From Bradyrhizobium diazoefficiens USDA 110 (GTDB lineage: Bacteria; Pseudomonadota; Alphaproteobacteria; Rhizobiales; Xanthobacteraceae), in assembly GCF_000011365.1 (NCBI RefSeq), contig NC_004463.1, positions 2,280,001 to 2,344,000 on the forward strand: 64,000 bases of DNA, written 5' to 3'. The position numbers were made by a program, and so were the translations under genes. Positions within the stretch are counted from its first letter, which is position 1. Each line of letters opens with the position of its first letter. The notes below the pieces were generated by a model, which saw nothing but the letters and a program-made list of their open reading frames with translations, did no database searches and had not been told where the DNA came from. This document shows positions 26,611-35,533 of the stretch, in pieces.

Positions 26611-27911
26611 ACGGCGGCTCGACCTCACCGCTGCGGGGCCGGATTGCGGATGGAACGGCCAACCCCGCCGATCAGCTTTCAGGCACGCTCGACTACCGCG
26701 CCTTTGTACCATTTTTGATTGCCTCCATTGTCATTGCAGCAGCTTACGGCACTAGCTTTCTATTGCCGGACTACATGCATGCGCTCGAAACGGATGGTCA
26801 AGCCGCTGGTCTTATCATTTCCAGCGGCATGGCTACCACTCTCGTTTCCTGTTGCTTGGCAGGGTGGCTGGCAAAGCGGATAGGCCTATTGCCCACGTTG
26901 ACTGTCGCATCCTTGTTTATGGCGTTAGCCATGCTTGCCTTTGCCGGCGCTGCCCTCGATACGCGAGCTGCGTACGGTGGAGGCTTGCTGGTGGGCGCTG
27001 CCTGGTCAGTGTTCTTCATTTTGGCACCGCTGCAGATCATCCGCCATCTACGGCCCTCAGCACGTATTCAGTATTTGACGGTCTTATCCGGATCACAAAT
27101 GGCTGGGCTCGGCCTGGCAGCTCCACTTGGTCACTTGCTCGCAAAATACACTGGTTCGCTGGCCACGATTTATGCGGTGCTTGCGATTGCGTGCGTGATC
27201 GCCGCCGCCTGCGTAGACCTTACAAGACACGCGACGTCGAGGCTATCGGCACTGGCTATGCCAGATATCGCAATTACTCTGGCCGCGACTACGACACTCC
27301 TTCAGAAGTGCACAGCACTCCCCATCGCCATGATTGCGATTTCAGGCTGCGTGTTCGCGGGGCTGTCCACATATCAGAGCGCGTATTCCGCCTCACGTCA
27401 CCTGAATTCCGATCTGTTCTTTCTCTTTTTCACTGCTACGAGCGTGATACTACGCTTCTCTGTCGCTCACCTCATGGGCAGCCTGCCGTTACGCCGACTG
27501 GCACTCACGCTCATCCTACTGACCGCTGCGTCTCTGGTGCTGTTCCTTTTCAACGATGGCAGCACATCACTCTATATTGCGGCCTCTGTCCTCTTTGCCG
27601 CCGGCTATGGGTTAAGTTATTCAACCTTGAATACGATAGCCGTCAATCTCGCCGGTGAGCACGGCGTCTCCGTGCCCACTACATCGCAGATATTTACCCT
27701 CGCATACTTTCTCGGGCTCTTCGGCTTTCCTATGGTCGGAGGGCAGTTGGTCCGTGGATTCGGCCCTGACGTGATGTTGCTTAGCCTATTGAGCGCGACC
27801 GCTCTTAATGCGGTGCTAGCAACCCGCCTCGGCCAAAGCACATCTGATCCGTCTCATTTTAGGAAGGAGCTCACACATGCTGACCGAGGCGCAACAATCG
27901 AAATGGAATAA
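26607..27911 (+). CDS. MFS transporter
   Basis: A 434-residue membrane protein with about twelve hydrophobic segments, starting with FLIASIVIAAAYGTSFLLPD, typical of the major facilitator superfamily. Its ATG overlaps the monooxygenase stop (ATGA), so translation is coupled. In this setting it most likely exports the operon's product or protects the cell from it. The usual MFS loop signature is weak, and the substrate is unknown. Confidence 0.85.
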   Translation: MNGGSTSPLRGRIADGTANPADQLSGTLDYRAFVPFLIASIVIAAAYGTSFLLPDYMHALETDGQAAGLIISSGMATTLVSCCLAGWLAKRIGLLPTLTVASLFMALAMLAFAGAALDTRAAYGGGLLVGAAWSVFFILAPLQIIRHLRPSARIQYLTVLSGSQMAGLGLAAPLGHLLAKYTGSLATIYAVLAIACVIAAACVDLTRHATSRLSALAMPDIAITLAATTTLLQKCTALPIAMIAISGCVFAGLSTYQSAYSASRHLNSDLFFLFFTATSVILRFSVAHLMGSLPLRRLALTLILLTAASLVLFLFNDGSTSLYIAASVLFAAGYGLSYSTLNTIAVNLAGEHGVSVPTTSQIFTLAYFLGLFGFPMVGGQLVRGFGPDVMLLSLLSATALNAVLATRLGQSTSDPSHFRKELTHADRGATIEME

Positions 27912-28656
27912 GGATGGATACCTTCGATTGGAGAAGTTCTTCGATCCAGCCAAGCGCGACAAGATTTCTCGTTACGTTGAGGAAGTTGCACGTTGGGATG
28001 TAAGCTCCGACAAGTGGATGTTGTGGTTCGAGAAGACGAGTGACAGCAGAAAAATTATTTCCAAGGCCGAGAACTTCTTAGACTACCATGCCCCTCTACG
28101 GGACGCGCTCCTGGCCGATGGCCGCATTCGTATAGCGGTCGAGACACTCTTGAATGAGAAGACACGGATGTTGAAGGAACTTCTGATCTTCAAGTATCCG
28201 GACAGCGGCGGGTACCGCCCTCATCAGGACATCTATCATGTCCCGCACAAGATACCCGAACGCATGGTGCACGCAATTGCATCCATCGCCGTGGACGACT
28301 CCGGCCCGGGCAACGGTGGGCTCTTCTTCACGCCAGCTCGCCATAAGGAAGGAATGTTTCCGATGGATGCGGGTGGCGTGATTCACCCGGAGATCGCCGA
28401 GGCCTTCGCATGGGAGCCGGTGCGATTGAAAGCTGGGGATGTTTTCATTTTTGACGATTATGCGCCCCATTACTCCTTGCCAAACAAGAGCGATCGGTCG
28501 CGTCGTGCGATTCACTTGGTGTTCCAGCGCGCATCCACTGAGGGGCCAACACGCACCGAATACAACCGCATGAAGCGTGCGTACAACCCACCAGAAGAAG
28601 CTGTGGCAGATCTTGAGAACCTAAAGCGTCCCAATGGCATATTCTATCGCAACTGA
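27877..28656 (+). CDS. Phytanoyl-CoA dioxygenase (PhyH) family protein
   Basis: A 259-residue Fe(II)/2-oxoglutarate oxygenase. The metal ligands fit PhyH: HQDIYHV gives His-x-Asp, and APHYSLPNKSDRSRRAIHLV gives the distal His with the 2-oxoglutarate-binding Arg. The ATG at 27877 follows AGGAAGGAG and lies inside the 3' end of the transporter gene (35 nt overlap). It probably hydroxylates or desaturates an amino-acid-derived intermediate of this operon. No homologue with known substrate can be named from sequence. Confidence 0.88.
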   Translation: MLTEAQQSKWNKDGYLRLEKFFDPAKRDKISRYVEEVARWDVSSDKWMLWFEKTSDSRKIISKAENFLDYHAPLRDALLADGRIRIAVETLLNEKTRMLKELLIFKYPDSGGYRPHQDIYHVPHKIPERMVHAIASIAVDDSGPGNGGLFFTPARHKEGMFPMDAGGVIHPEIAEAFAWEPVRLKAGDVFIFDDYAPHYSLPNKSDRSRRAIHLVFQRASTEGPTRTEYNRMKRAYNPPEEAVADLENLKRPNGIFYRN

Positions 28657-28680
28657 TAGCCACGTCTGAGGAAGACCAAC

Positions 28681-29010
28681 ATGTACACGACGCGGCCCGA
28701 TCATTCTCTGATGCGAACCGAATACGGCGCTCTGGTCTGGCGCCTCTTGGAGCATCTCCCGGAGGGTCTCAGCCCAGCATTTGGCGCATCAGTCGCGGAG
28801 CTCGCTCCAGGCGATGCGGTCGACCCGCACGATCATCAGGAGCACGAACTGTGGCTGCTGATCTCTGGTCGTGGAGAATTCGAAGTCGACGGTCAGGTCC
28901 GTAATGTTAGCGAAACGAGCTTGTGTTACATGGCGCCACATCAGAGGCATACTATCCGCAATATCAGCCAAGATAGCGCTCTCAAGTTTATCTCGATCTG
29001 GTGGGATTGA
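28681..29010 (+). CDS. Cupin protein, putative metal site of a split hydrazine synthetase
   Basis: A 109-residue single cupin domain. Motif 1 is exact, G(X)5HXH(X)3E(X)6G: G-DAVDP-HDH-QEH-E-LWLLIS-G. Motif 2 is PHQRHTIRN with the fourth ligand His. In characterised hydrazine synthetases (Spb40, PyrN) a zinc cupin is fused to a MetRS-like domain and joins the amine of an activated amino acid to N-hydroxylysine. Here the cupin is its own gene, ending one base before the MetRS-like gene begins. A separate cupin of another function cannot be excluded. Confidence 0.85.
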   Translation: MYTTRPDHSLMRTEYGALVWRLLEHLPEGLSPAFGASVAELAPGDAVDPHDHQEHELWLLISGRGEFEVDGQVRNVSETSLCYMAPHQRHTIRNISQDSALKFISIWWD

Positions 29011-29011
29011 C

Positions 29012-30589
29012 GTGCGCACTTATTTTATCTGTCCCGCGCCGCCTTGCCCTAACGGCAAGCTACATCTGGGTCACATCGGCGGCGTGTATTTGCCCGCTGA
29101 TATTTTCGTCCGCTTTCAACGCATGGCCGGCCATCGGGCCTACTACATCACGGGCTCAGACGAGCACGGCACATATACGCTCGAAACGGCACGAAAGCTC
29201 GGCCGATCCTTTAGCGAGGTCGCAGAAGGATACGTTCACAAGATCTTAGAGTGTTTGCGCGCGGTGCAAATTACGCCCGATGTGTTCGTGCGCACGTCCA
29301 GCGCGATTCACAAGGGAAATGCTCTAGCGATATTCCGCGAGCTGCAGGCGGCCGGCTACGTCGACGTACGGCAGGGCGTCCAACTGTATTGCGAACATTG
29401 CGATGAGTTCGCTGCGGACTCGCTCGCAACTGGCCGTTGCCCGGCTTGCTCATCGCCTTGCGACAGCAACCTGTGTGAGAACTGCGGGCTGGCTCTTCAG
29501 CACGACACAATCCGTGACGCCCGGCACGTCACCTGCGGCTGCAATCTTGTGCTAAGACCCATCACGCAGGCCGTGTTCGACATGCCACGTCTCGCTCACT
29601 CACTGCACGAAGCCATTGGAGAAAGCGTATGGCCCGAGCCGATACGGGCCAAGGCGCGCGCTTGGCTACACCGGGAGGTGCGCGGCTTGCCGATGACCCG
29701 CCATTTCAGGCACGGCGTGGAAGTAAAACAGCCTGACTCTCTGATCGGCCAAACGCTGCTTACATGGTTTGAGGGCCTCTGGTGCTTCGACACCGGAATT
29801 CGCGAGCAATGCGCCCGCGCCGGTCTGGACGCAAACGCGGCGTTGCACGACCAGAACACCGAGATTCTTTTCTTCATGGGGCAGGATAATCGTTTCTATT
29901 ACACGCTAGGTGTGGCCGGCGCTCTGCTCGCGCGCGGCTACCCAATTCCCAAAAATCACTCAGTCCAGGATTTCTACAAGCTGAAAGGCGAAAAGTTTTC
30001 CACCAGTCGTGATCATGCTCTTTGGGGCGATGAAGTGGCGGGTGACGTGGGACCAAACGTACTCCGTTATGCGCTGGCGCGAGTGGCCAAGCCCTTTGGA
30101 ACCGACGCAAACGATTTTAGTCTCGACGGACTCGTCTCGGCAGCGTCACGCATTCGGGTCTGGGAAGATGCGTTACGGCGGTGTGCAGAAAGCGCACGTA
30201 CAGTAGAGAGCACCGAACTCTCCCCGAATTTCCGCCGCTTCGCTGAAGATTACGCCGATGCGGTCACCGCACTGCGTTTCTGGGATGCGCTTGATATCAT
30301 CGACAGGTGCTTCGAGCTAGCTGGCTTTGCACATGCAGACGATTGGACATGGAATGCTGCGCAGATCTCGCTGTTCCTGAGCCTCCTCTATCCCGTAGTA
30401 CCTGAGCTAGCGATGGGCTACGGCCAGCATTACTTTGGCGGTGCGTGGCGGCCGTCCCTCGAGACTTCGGCCGTAGCAGCCCAGCCAAAGACGTCGGTCG
30501 ACTTTCCCTGTTTCAGCACGCCGATACCTGCGAACTTTGCCGCGGAGTACAATAAGCGCTTTGGCAAAGAACAGATTTCGCAATCATGA
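29012..30589 (+). CDS. Methionyl-tRNA-synthetase-like amino acid ligase
   Basis: A 525-residue class I aminoacyl-tRNA-synthetase-like protein. The HIGH-type motif is KLHLGHIGG, the KMSKS-type loop is LKGEKFSTSRDHALWG, and a knuckle region with many cysteines (CEHCDEF, CPAC, CENCG, CGC) lies between about residues 125 and 175. The C-terminal helical region is shorter than in housekeeping MetRS and lacks a tRNA-binding extension. GTG 29012 is the start, since anything upstream overlaps the cupin gene. Directly behind a cupin and in an operon with an N-hydroxylase, it matches the amino-acid-activating half of hydrazine synthetases (glycine in Spb40). The activated substrate here is unknown. Confidence 0.88.
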   Translation: MRTYFICPAPPCPNGKLHLGHIGGVYLPADIFVRFQRMAGHRAYYITGSDEHGTYTLETARKLGRSFSEVAEGYVHKILECLRAVQITPDVFVRTSSAIHKGNALAIFRELQAAGYVDVRQGVQLYCEHCDEFAADSLATGRCPACSSPCDSNLCENCGLALQHDTIRDARHVTCGCNLVLRPITQAVFDMPRLAHSLHEAIGESVWPEPIRAKARAWLHREVRGLPMTRHFRHGVEVKQPDSLIGQTLLTWFEGLWCFDTGIREQCARAGLDANAALHDQNTEILFFMGQDNRFYYTLGVAGALLARGYPIPKNHSVQDFYKLKGEKFSTSRDHALWGDEVAGDVGPNVLRYALARVAKPFGTDANDFSLDGLVSAASRIRVWEDALRRCAESARTVESTELSPNFRRFAEDYADAVTALRFWDALDIIDRCFELAGFAHADDWTWNAAQISLFLSLLYPVVPELAMGYGQHYFGGAWRPSLETSAVAAQPKTSVDFPCFSTPIPANFAAEYNKRFGKEQISQS

Positions 30590-30608
30590 CGATCCGAATG
30601 ACGAAGCC

Positions 30609-31742
30609 ATGAATTCCCGCATCTCAAAACGCAGCGCTATCGCTCAAGGTTTCGCGCCGTTCAACTCCTCAAGTGCGAAGCATGGTATCAATTTCGGCTA
30701 CGCCCTGGCTGACCCGGTCATGTTTGCAGAACTGCCGTGGCCAGTCGCGTTTGACGGAGGTACAGGTGTGGCTCTCGCCGATCTGCCGCAGTATACGGAT
30801 GCGGCGGGTTTGCCCGAACTCCGTACAAAGCTCGCACTGAGGTACGGTGTGCGGCATGACCAAGTTATGCTTACGGGTGGAGCTTCACAGGCCTTACAAC
30901 TGCTTGCCGATGGCTGGATTGACCCCGGTGACGTGGTCCTGATGGAGGACCCCTCCTACTTGGGTGCACTGCGTACGTTTTCGATCGCGGGTGCAACCGT
31001 GGTCCAGCTAGGTCTAGCCGCAGAGGGAGTCGATCTAAACGAAGTCGAGGCAATACTGCAGACCAATGCCCGGGTGAAGCTTTTCTACACGATGCCAGCA
31101 TTTCATAATCCAACCGGTCGCCAGATGTCGCGCGACTATGTGGCCAAATTGGCGGCACTGCTAGCCCGCAGTGGCGCTCTCTTGGTGCAGGACCTTGTCT
31201 ATGCTGAGTTACCCTACAACGGTCCAGCGCATTGGGTGGCGCCAGGCAATAACGTGATCAATGTCCATAGCATCTCAAAAGTTGCCGGACCGGGGCTACG
31301 GTTAGGTTGGGTGCTTGCGGAGTCGGACATCATCAACAGGCTTGCGCACCTCAAACGCGACGGCGGCGTAAGTCCGGTCCTAAGTAACATCGTTTTGGGG
31401 TTGTTGCAATCGAGCGCTCTTGACTCGCACATAACACGCTTGCGCGAGCACTACCGAGCGAAGCGAGACAGCGTACATAGCTTATTGCAGCGTAGCCGGA
31501 TTTGCGACCTGGGATATAGCGTGCCAAGCGGGGGCTTCTCGTTCTGGGTGCGGCTTACCCCGGGTACGGATCCGGAGAGGTTTATTGAAGCTGCAAGCCG
31601 CTTGCACGGCGTGCACCTTGTAAATGGTCGCAACTATGGCCCAGGAAGTGGCCGTCACATGCGCCTGTGTTTCAGCTATCTTCCAATATCTCTCATTGAG
31701 CAGGGGCTGGAGCGCTTAAGTCACTTGCATGCTAACCTCTAG
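30609..31742 (+). CDS. PLP-dependent aminotransferase, class I/II
   Basis: A 377-residue fold-type I aminotransferase. FHNPTGRQMS is the substrate/PLP loop, and the Schiff-base lysine is in NVHSISKVAGPGLRLGW. It resembles LysN/MocR-type 2-aminoadipate aminotransferases. ATG 30609 is 20 nt after the MetRS-like stop; the ribosome-binding site is weak. It is the last gene of the operon and could supply an amino acid substrate or convert the alpha-amino group of the N-N product. No transcription terminator is visible after it. Confidence 0.9.
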   Translation: MNSRISKRSAIAQGFAPFNSSSAKHGINFGYALADPVMFAELPWPVAFDGGTGVALADLPQYTDAAGLPELRTKLALRYGVRHDQVMLTGGASQALQLLADGWIDPGDVVLMEDPSYLGALRTFSIAGATVVQLGLAAEGVDLNEVEAILQTNARVKLFYTMPAFHNPTGRQMSRDYVAKLAALLARSGALLVQDLVYAELPYNGPAHWVAPGNNVINVHSISKVAGPGLRLGWVLAESDIINRLAHLKRDGGVSPVLSNIVLGLLQSSALDSHITRLREHYRAKRDSVHSLLQRSRICDLGYSVPSGGFSFWVRLTPGTDPERFIEAASRLHGVHLVNGRNYGPGSGRHMRLCFSYLPISLIEQGLERLSHLHANL

Positions 31743-32670
31743 ACGCGCGTGGTGTGTTTCAGCAGAGTTTTCCGATCTGGGACGGCGTCGCACGTCCAGC
31801 TCCTAGCGACGACACTTCTGAAGGGGGCGAGCTCGCGAGGACACAACAAGTCGCTGTCCTGCTTTGTTGCCGGCCGGCAAGGTCGCCTTGGTGCGCCCCT
31901 AACCGACCTGCCCGTCACTCGCCCGAAGCTGCGAAGAAATGTATGCGGGCATGGCCAAATACATCGCGAAGATGTTCGGATAGTCATAAGCCCGCCAGAT
32001 ATGCAGGCGGCCCTTTGGGCTGGGATCGCTGCTTTCCCTGTTCTGCTTCCAATCGGGTGTGCCGTAGAGGCCATAGGCGTAGCCTCCTATGTGGTACGTT
32101 TCAGCCCGCCCCAGACGAACGTATCTATATACCGATCCAGCGCCGCCTATGCTCGCGACACGCTGTGCAATTGCGCAGGCGATTTGCATCAACGAGAATG
32201 GCGACGACGCCGAGCAAGCACTTGCCTGTCTGATGCAAGCTGAAGACAAATTCGGCTTCGACATTCGCTTTCGCGCGCGCGTGCCAAGATCCACTGGCGC
32301 AGACGCGATCATGTAGCGGCGCTCCCGCTGCTGACTGCCGCTGCGGAAGCCGGCGGACAAGACGCAACCGAAGCCATATCGCCCGCGAGGCAGGCATAAA
32401 CGCTGCGACGCTCGGCGACTGGGCGTCGGCGAAGCAGTGGTTCGAACGTGCTCAGGTCGAGGCGGCAAAGCTTGACAAGTTACCATCGGCGCGAGCCATG
32501 CCGATCGGGTTGCTCGCCGATACCGCGCATGCCGCCTATTGCGCAAGGCCGGCCCGACATCTCAATCGTCAAGATGCGCGACGCCCTCTCCGCCTTGATA
32601 GGCGTCGAAGCGGAGGGAAGCCGGCGGAAGCCTATTGCCGCCGTGTCGTGCCCCATGGCTTGCTTTGGCT
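31743..32670. other. Degraded intergenic region
   Basis: About 930 bases with no intact gene. A minus-strand stretch near 31900-32150 (YHIGGYAYGLYGTPDWKQNR, then HIWRAYDYPNIFAMYLAM) looks like part of a real protein. A plus-strand stretch near 32410-32540 (ASAKQWFERAQVEAAKLDKL) looks like a tetratricopeptide-type fragment. Both are remnants. Confidence 0.45.
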
Positions 32671-33294
32671 CTATCGAGAAATCGCTGGGACCAAAGCGGG
32701 GGGCAGGAAGAAGTAGTCTAGCGACCGCCGGGTGACCAGATATCTGTCGAGCGCCAGCCGAGCTGTTGCGTGAAGTGGCAACAGCCGGCTCTTCTGGAAC
32801 TTGGTCTGTCGGACGACGAGCCCATCGGCAGTTACATCGTCGATCTGCAGCGCCAATGCTTCTGCGATCCGCATGCCAGTAGCGGTGAGCAGGCCGAAGA
32901 GCGTTGCATACATGGTCGGTCTGATCGAGCCCGCTGGCCGGAGTGCCGCCGCAGCACGAAGCAATCGTGCGATCTCGTCCGCACTATAGATATACGGCGG
33001 TCGCCTCTTGACGACAGCGTGGCCGAGTGCATCCGCCGCCGGAACCTGATGGCGCGGATTCTCGGCGTGCATCGCCAGCGCGAACCGCCGCACGGTAAGC
33101 AACCGGTTGCGGCGCTGCTCCGGTGACGGCGCACGTGCGGCCCATGCCAGGACCCGGGCACTTCTGATGTGCCGGTCGCCGCACTCCTCGGCGAAGCTGA
33201 CGTAGCCCCTCAGCAGGATTTGCTGGACACGGAACTTGAACCCCAGCGACTGCTGCTGGTCCACATATTTGGCAAGATATCGACTCAGCATCAC
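32671..33294 (-). pseudogene. Second tyrosine recombinase of a RIT element, truncated
   Basis: The start overlaps the upstream recombinase by 4 nt. The N-terminal SAM-like domain and the first catalytic Arg (ATGMRIAEALALQIDDV) and Lys region (TKFQKSRLLPLH) are present. The sequence is cut near 32715, before the HxxR...Y part, so the protein is inactive. The third recombinase gene expected in a trio is missing. Confidence 0.75.
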
Positions 33295-34538
33295 GCATCT
33301 CCCGGCCAGGGCTGCGCGATCTGCAGCAGCATCGTCACGTCGACTTTGGCGTAGTGTGCGGTCATGTCCGGTGAGCGGTGGCGCAGTACGGCGCCAACCG
33401 TGTCGAGCGTCGCGCCGCCCCGGAGCATGGCCGTCGCGGCCGAATGCCGAAGCAGGTTGGCCCCATTCGACGGAACGGGGATACCGGCCTTTCGTATTGC
33501 ACTACGCACAACATCAGAGACTGCGCTCGAACCTGTCAGCGGCCGGATTGGTGCATTCGACATGAAGAAGATTCGAACATCGGCGACGTGCGGCCGGGCC
33601 TGATCCAGATAAGCGAGCAAGGCATCCCCGGCGTCTTGCGGCAATGGTAATCTCGTCTCCCGCCGCCCCTTGCCACGAACCGACAGTGTCGCCTGTTGCC
33701 AATCAACATCGGTGAGACGAAGAGAGAGAATGTCGCCGGCCCGCAAGCCCAGTCGTGCCAACAGCAGCAGGATCGCCCGATCACGCACGCCAGTCGCCGT
33801 GGTCTGATCGCACGTTGCAATCAACGTCTCGACATCCGACGAGCGGATGTATCGCGGCAGCGACGACAGTCGCCACTGCGGAATGATTGGCACAGCCTGA
33901 TCGAGTCCAGCTCGGCACAACCCCCGTGCGCTGAGGAACCGCAAATATCCTCTCAGCGCCATCGTCATCGTCTTCACATAGGCCAGCGAGACCCGCTTCG
34001 TCTCTGCAATGATCACGTCGCGAATGAGCTGAGCATTCCAACTTCGCGGCCTGATGCCAAGCGCCGGGAGCAGCCGCATGACCATGCGACCGTGCCGATC
34101 TATTGTCAGCTCTGTGACGCAGTCCTGGAACTCGACCACCCGGCGGTGGGGCGTCGGTAATGCGGGCTTCGGCTTGCGCTGGACGATTCCGCGCTCGCCG
34201 AGAAACTCGATGAACCGGCGTACCCGCCTCACGTACTTCGCGGACACGCTCCTCTCGCGACGGATGCCGGGGCATCGACAGCGATGCCGAGCGAACCGAT
34301 CGGCGACGCCATCATCGATATCAGCGACTGCGATCTTGGCCAGCGTCAGCCATTGCGCGAGGTGACGGGCTGCAGCGTCATAGCCGCTCACCGTCAAGCT
34401 CTTATGCCCCAACACCGTCAGGTGTCGTGTGAACTCCGTCACCAGCGGGTCGAGATCGCCTGCGTCCATGCAGCGCAGCCCGTGGCAGTGATCCTCACTC
34501 GACTTGGCCATTCCTTGTCTCCCTTTCGTTGCCATCAA
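33291..34538 (-). CDS. Tyrosine recombinase, first gene of a RIT element
   Basis: A 415-residue XerC/D-like recombinase with a complete catalytic set: Arg in LARLGLRAGDILSLRLTDVD, His/Arg in NLLRHSAATAMLRGGA, RHRSPDMTAHY with the nucleophilic Tyr. Two recombinase genes overlapping by ATGA with a terminal repeat upstream is the arrangement of recombinases-in-trio elements. The start at 34538 could instead be the in-frame ATG at 34511. The gene itself looks intact although the element is not. Confidence 0.88.
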   Translation of the reverse strand: MMATKGRQGMAKSSEDHCHGLRCMDAGDLDPLVTEFTRHLTVLGHKSLTVSGYDAAARHLAQWLTLAKIAVADIDDGVADRFARHRCRCPGIRRERSVSAKYVRRVRRFIEFLGERGIVQRKPKPALPTPHRRVVEFQDCVTELTIDRHGRMVMRLLPALGIRPRSWNAQLIRDVIIAETKRVSLAYVKTMTMALRGYLRFLSARGLCRAGLDQAVPIIPQWRLSSLPRYIRSSDVETLIATCDQTTATGVRDRAILLLLARLGLRAGDILSLRLTDVDWQQATLSVRGKGRRETRLPLPQDAGDALLAYLDQARPHVADVRIFFMSNAPIRPLTGSSAVSDVVRSAIRKAGIPVPSNGANLLRHSAATAMLRGGATLDTVGAVLRHRSPDMTAHYAKVDVTMLLQIAQPWPGDA

Positions 34539-34558
34539 GGCAGGAAGAAAGGCCTCAG

Positions 34559-34664
34559 ATTATGCTGAGTGAGAAAGAGGGCAGCAGGAACTAAACTGTT
34601 GATAACGAAGCGGGTCTCGGATTGAACGGCCGCACACTCCGCATAATCGTGGGCTCCGCATAAT
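34559..34664. repeat. Terminal repeats of the RIT element
   Basis: CTCCGCATAAT occurs twice as a direct repeat (34637-34647 and 34654-34664), and an inverted near-copy ATTATGCTGAG lies at 34559-34569. The outer copy ends exactly where the IS66 sequence resumes, so 34664 is probably the element's end. Confidence 0.6.
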
Positions 34665-35218
34665 TACGAAAGTCGACCGGCCGCGTCGCGACAATGATCT
34701 TCACGCCCGCCGAAGCCGCGATCATGTCGTCGCCCTCACGGCCCGCAGCACATCGCGCAGCCAGGCCGGATCGACCCCCGCCGCTGCGCGAACTACCGCA
34801 TCGCCAATCTCGATGCTGATCGTTATCCCGTTCCGCGTTGCCGCTTCCACGCACATCCCAGCGGGGCGAAGCTCCGACACCACCGGAACGAAGAGCGGTG
34901 CATCCTCCGCCGGCAAGCTCAGCAGACCGGCACGCGCGGCCTTGCGCCAAGCAAACAGGTGTTGCGGTGAGAGGTCGTGCCGGCGCGCCACCTCGGACAC
35001 AACTGTGCCCGGCGCATATGACTCCGCCACGATCCGCCCCTTGACCACGGCGCTCCACCGCCGCCGACGCCCCGCTCCGACCTGGATATCCACCCGGCCC
35101 CGTGGCTCTGAAGCGTCAACTATATGGTCAACCATATATGCGAACCTTACTGTATATGACGGCTCGCATGTTGCCGGTCAGCTCACGCCAAACAAGGTGT
35201 GGGAGACACACCGCTTAC
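34665..35218 (-). mobile_element. IS66-family remnant
   Basis: This segment is almost identical to 54202-54755 of the complete IS66 element: the outer inverted repeat (35191-35218), tnpA, and the first codons of tnpB. The rest of tnpB and all of tnpC are missing, replaced by the RIT element end at 34664. Confidence 0.85.
34722..35135 (-). CDS. tnpA: IS66-family TnpA
   Basis: A 137-residue helix-turn-helix protein (GTVVSEVARRHDLSPQHLFA) of IS66 elements, differing from the copy at 54259-54672 by about one residue. It binds element ends; it is intact here, but its partners TnpB and TnpC are lost. The tnpB start (34725) overlaps its stop, and tnpB breaks off after TRPVDFRN at 34665. Confidence 0.88.
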   Translation of the reverse strand: MVDHIVDASEPRGRVDIQVGAGRRRRWSAVVKGRIVAESYAPGTVVSEVARRHDLSPQHLFAWRKAARAGLLSLPAEDAPLFVPVVSELRPAGMCVEAATRNGITISIEIGDAVVRAAAGVDPAWLRDVLRAVRATT

Positions 35219-35434
35219 GCAGCAACACCGAACCGCTCGAGACAATCCGCGAGCATCCTGTCATTGCTCTCGATTTCGGGTTCGTGGGCGCTCGATGCCG
35301 CGCGAGCATCGCAGCGATAGCCTGTCGGTGGCGTTCCGGAATCTGAGGATCTGACACAGCACTACGCCGAGGCGTATCCGACGTTGTCAGAAGTCCGACA
35401 AAGGAACGCTTTCTTAGCTGTACAACTGCTGTCC

Positions 35435-35464
35435 GTCAGCTCGCCATCAGCTTGTCCGGGTATC
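35435..35464 (+). promoter_or_regulatory. tts-box-like TtsI site
   Basis: GTCAGCTCGCCATCAGCTTG and the bases after it resemble the rhizobial tts box (GTCAG-TT-TCGAAAGCT type), with the GTCAGCT and CAGCTT blocks in place. It lies 70 bp before nopT, the usual distance for flavonoid/NodD/TtsI-controlled effectors. The match is imperfect. Confidence 0.55.
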
Positions 35465-35533
35465 CTCGCCGCAGGGCCTGAGCAGCCCGAATTGATGCGA
35501 AGAGACTAGCGTAGCACAGAGAGGTGAATCGTC

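Noticed and set aside
28871..29011. Earlier start of the MetRS-like frame
   Set aside because: These codons overlap the cupin gene in another frame and have no family resemblance; the conserved start region begins at 29012.
29012..30589. Housekeeping methionyl-tRNA synthetase
   Set aside because: It sits in a biosynthetic operon next to a cupin, lacks the C-terminal tRNA-binding extension and has a degenerate KMSKS loop (EKFSTS).
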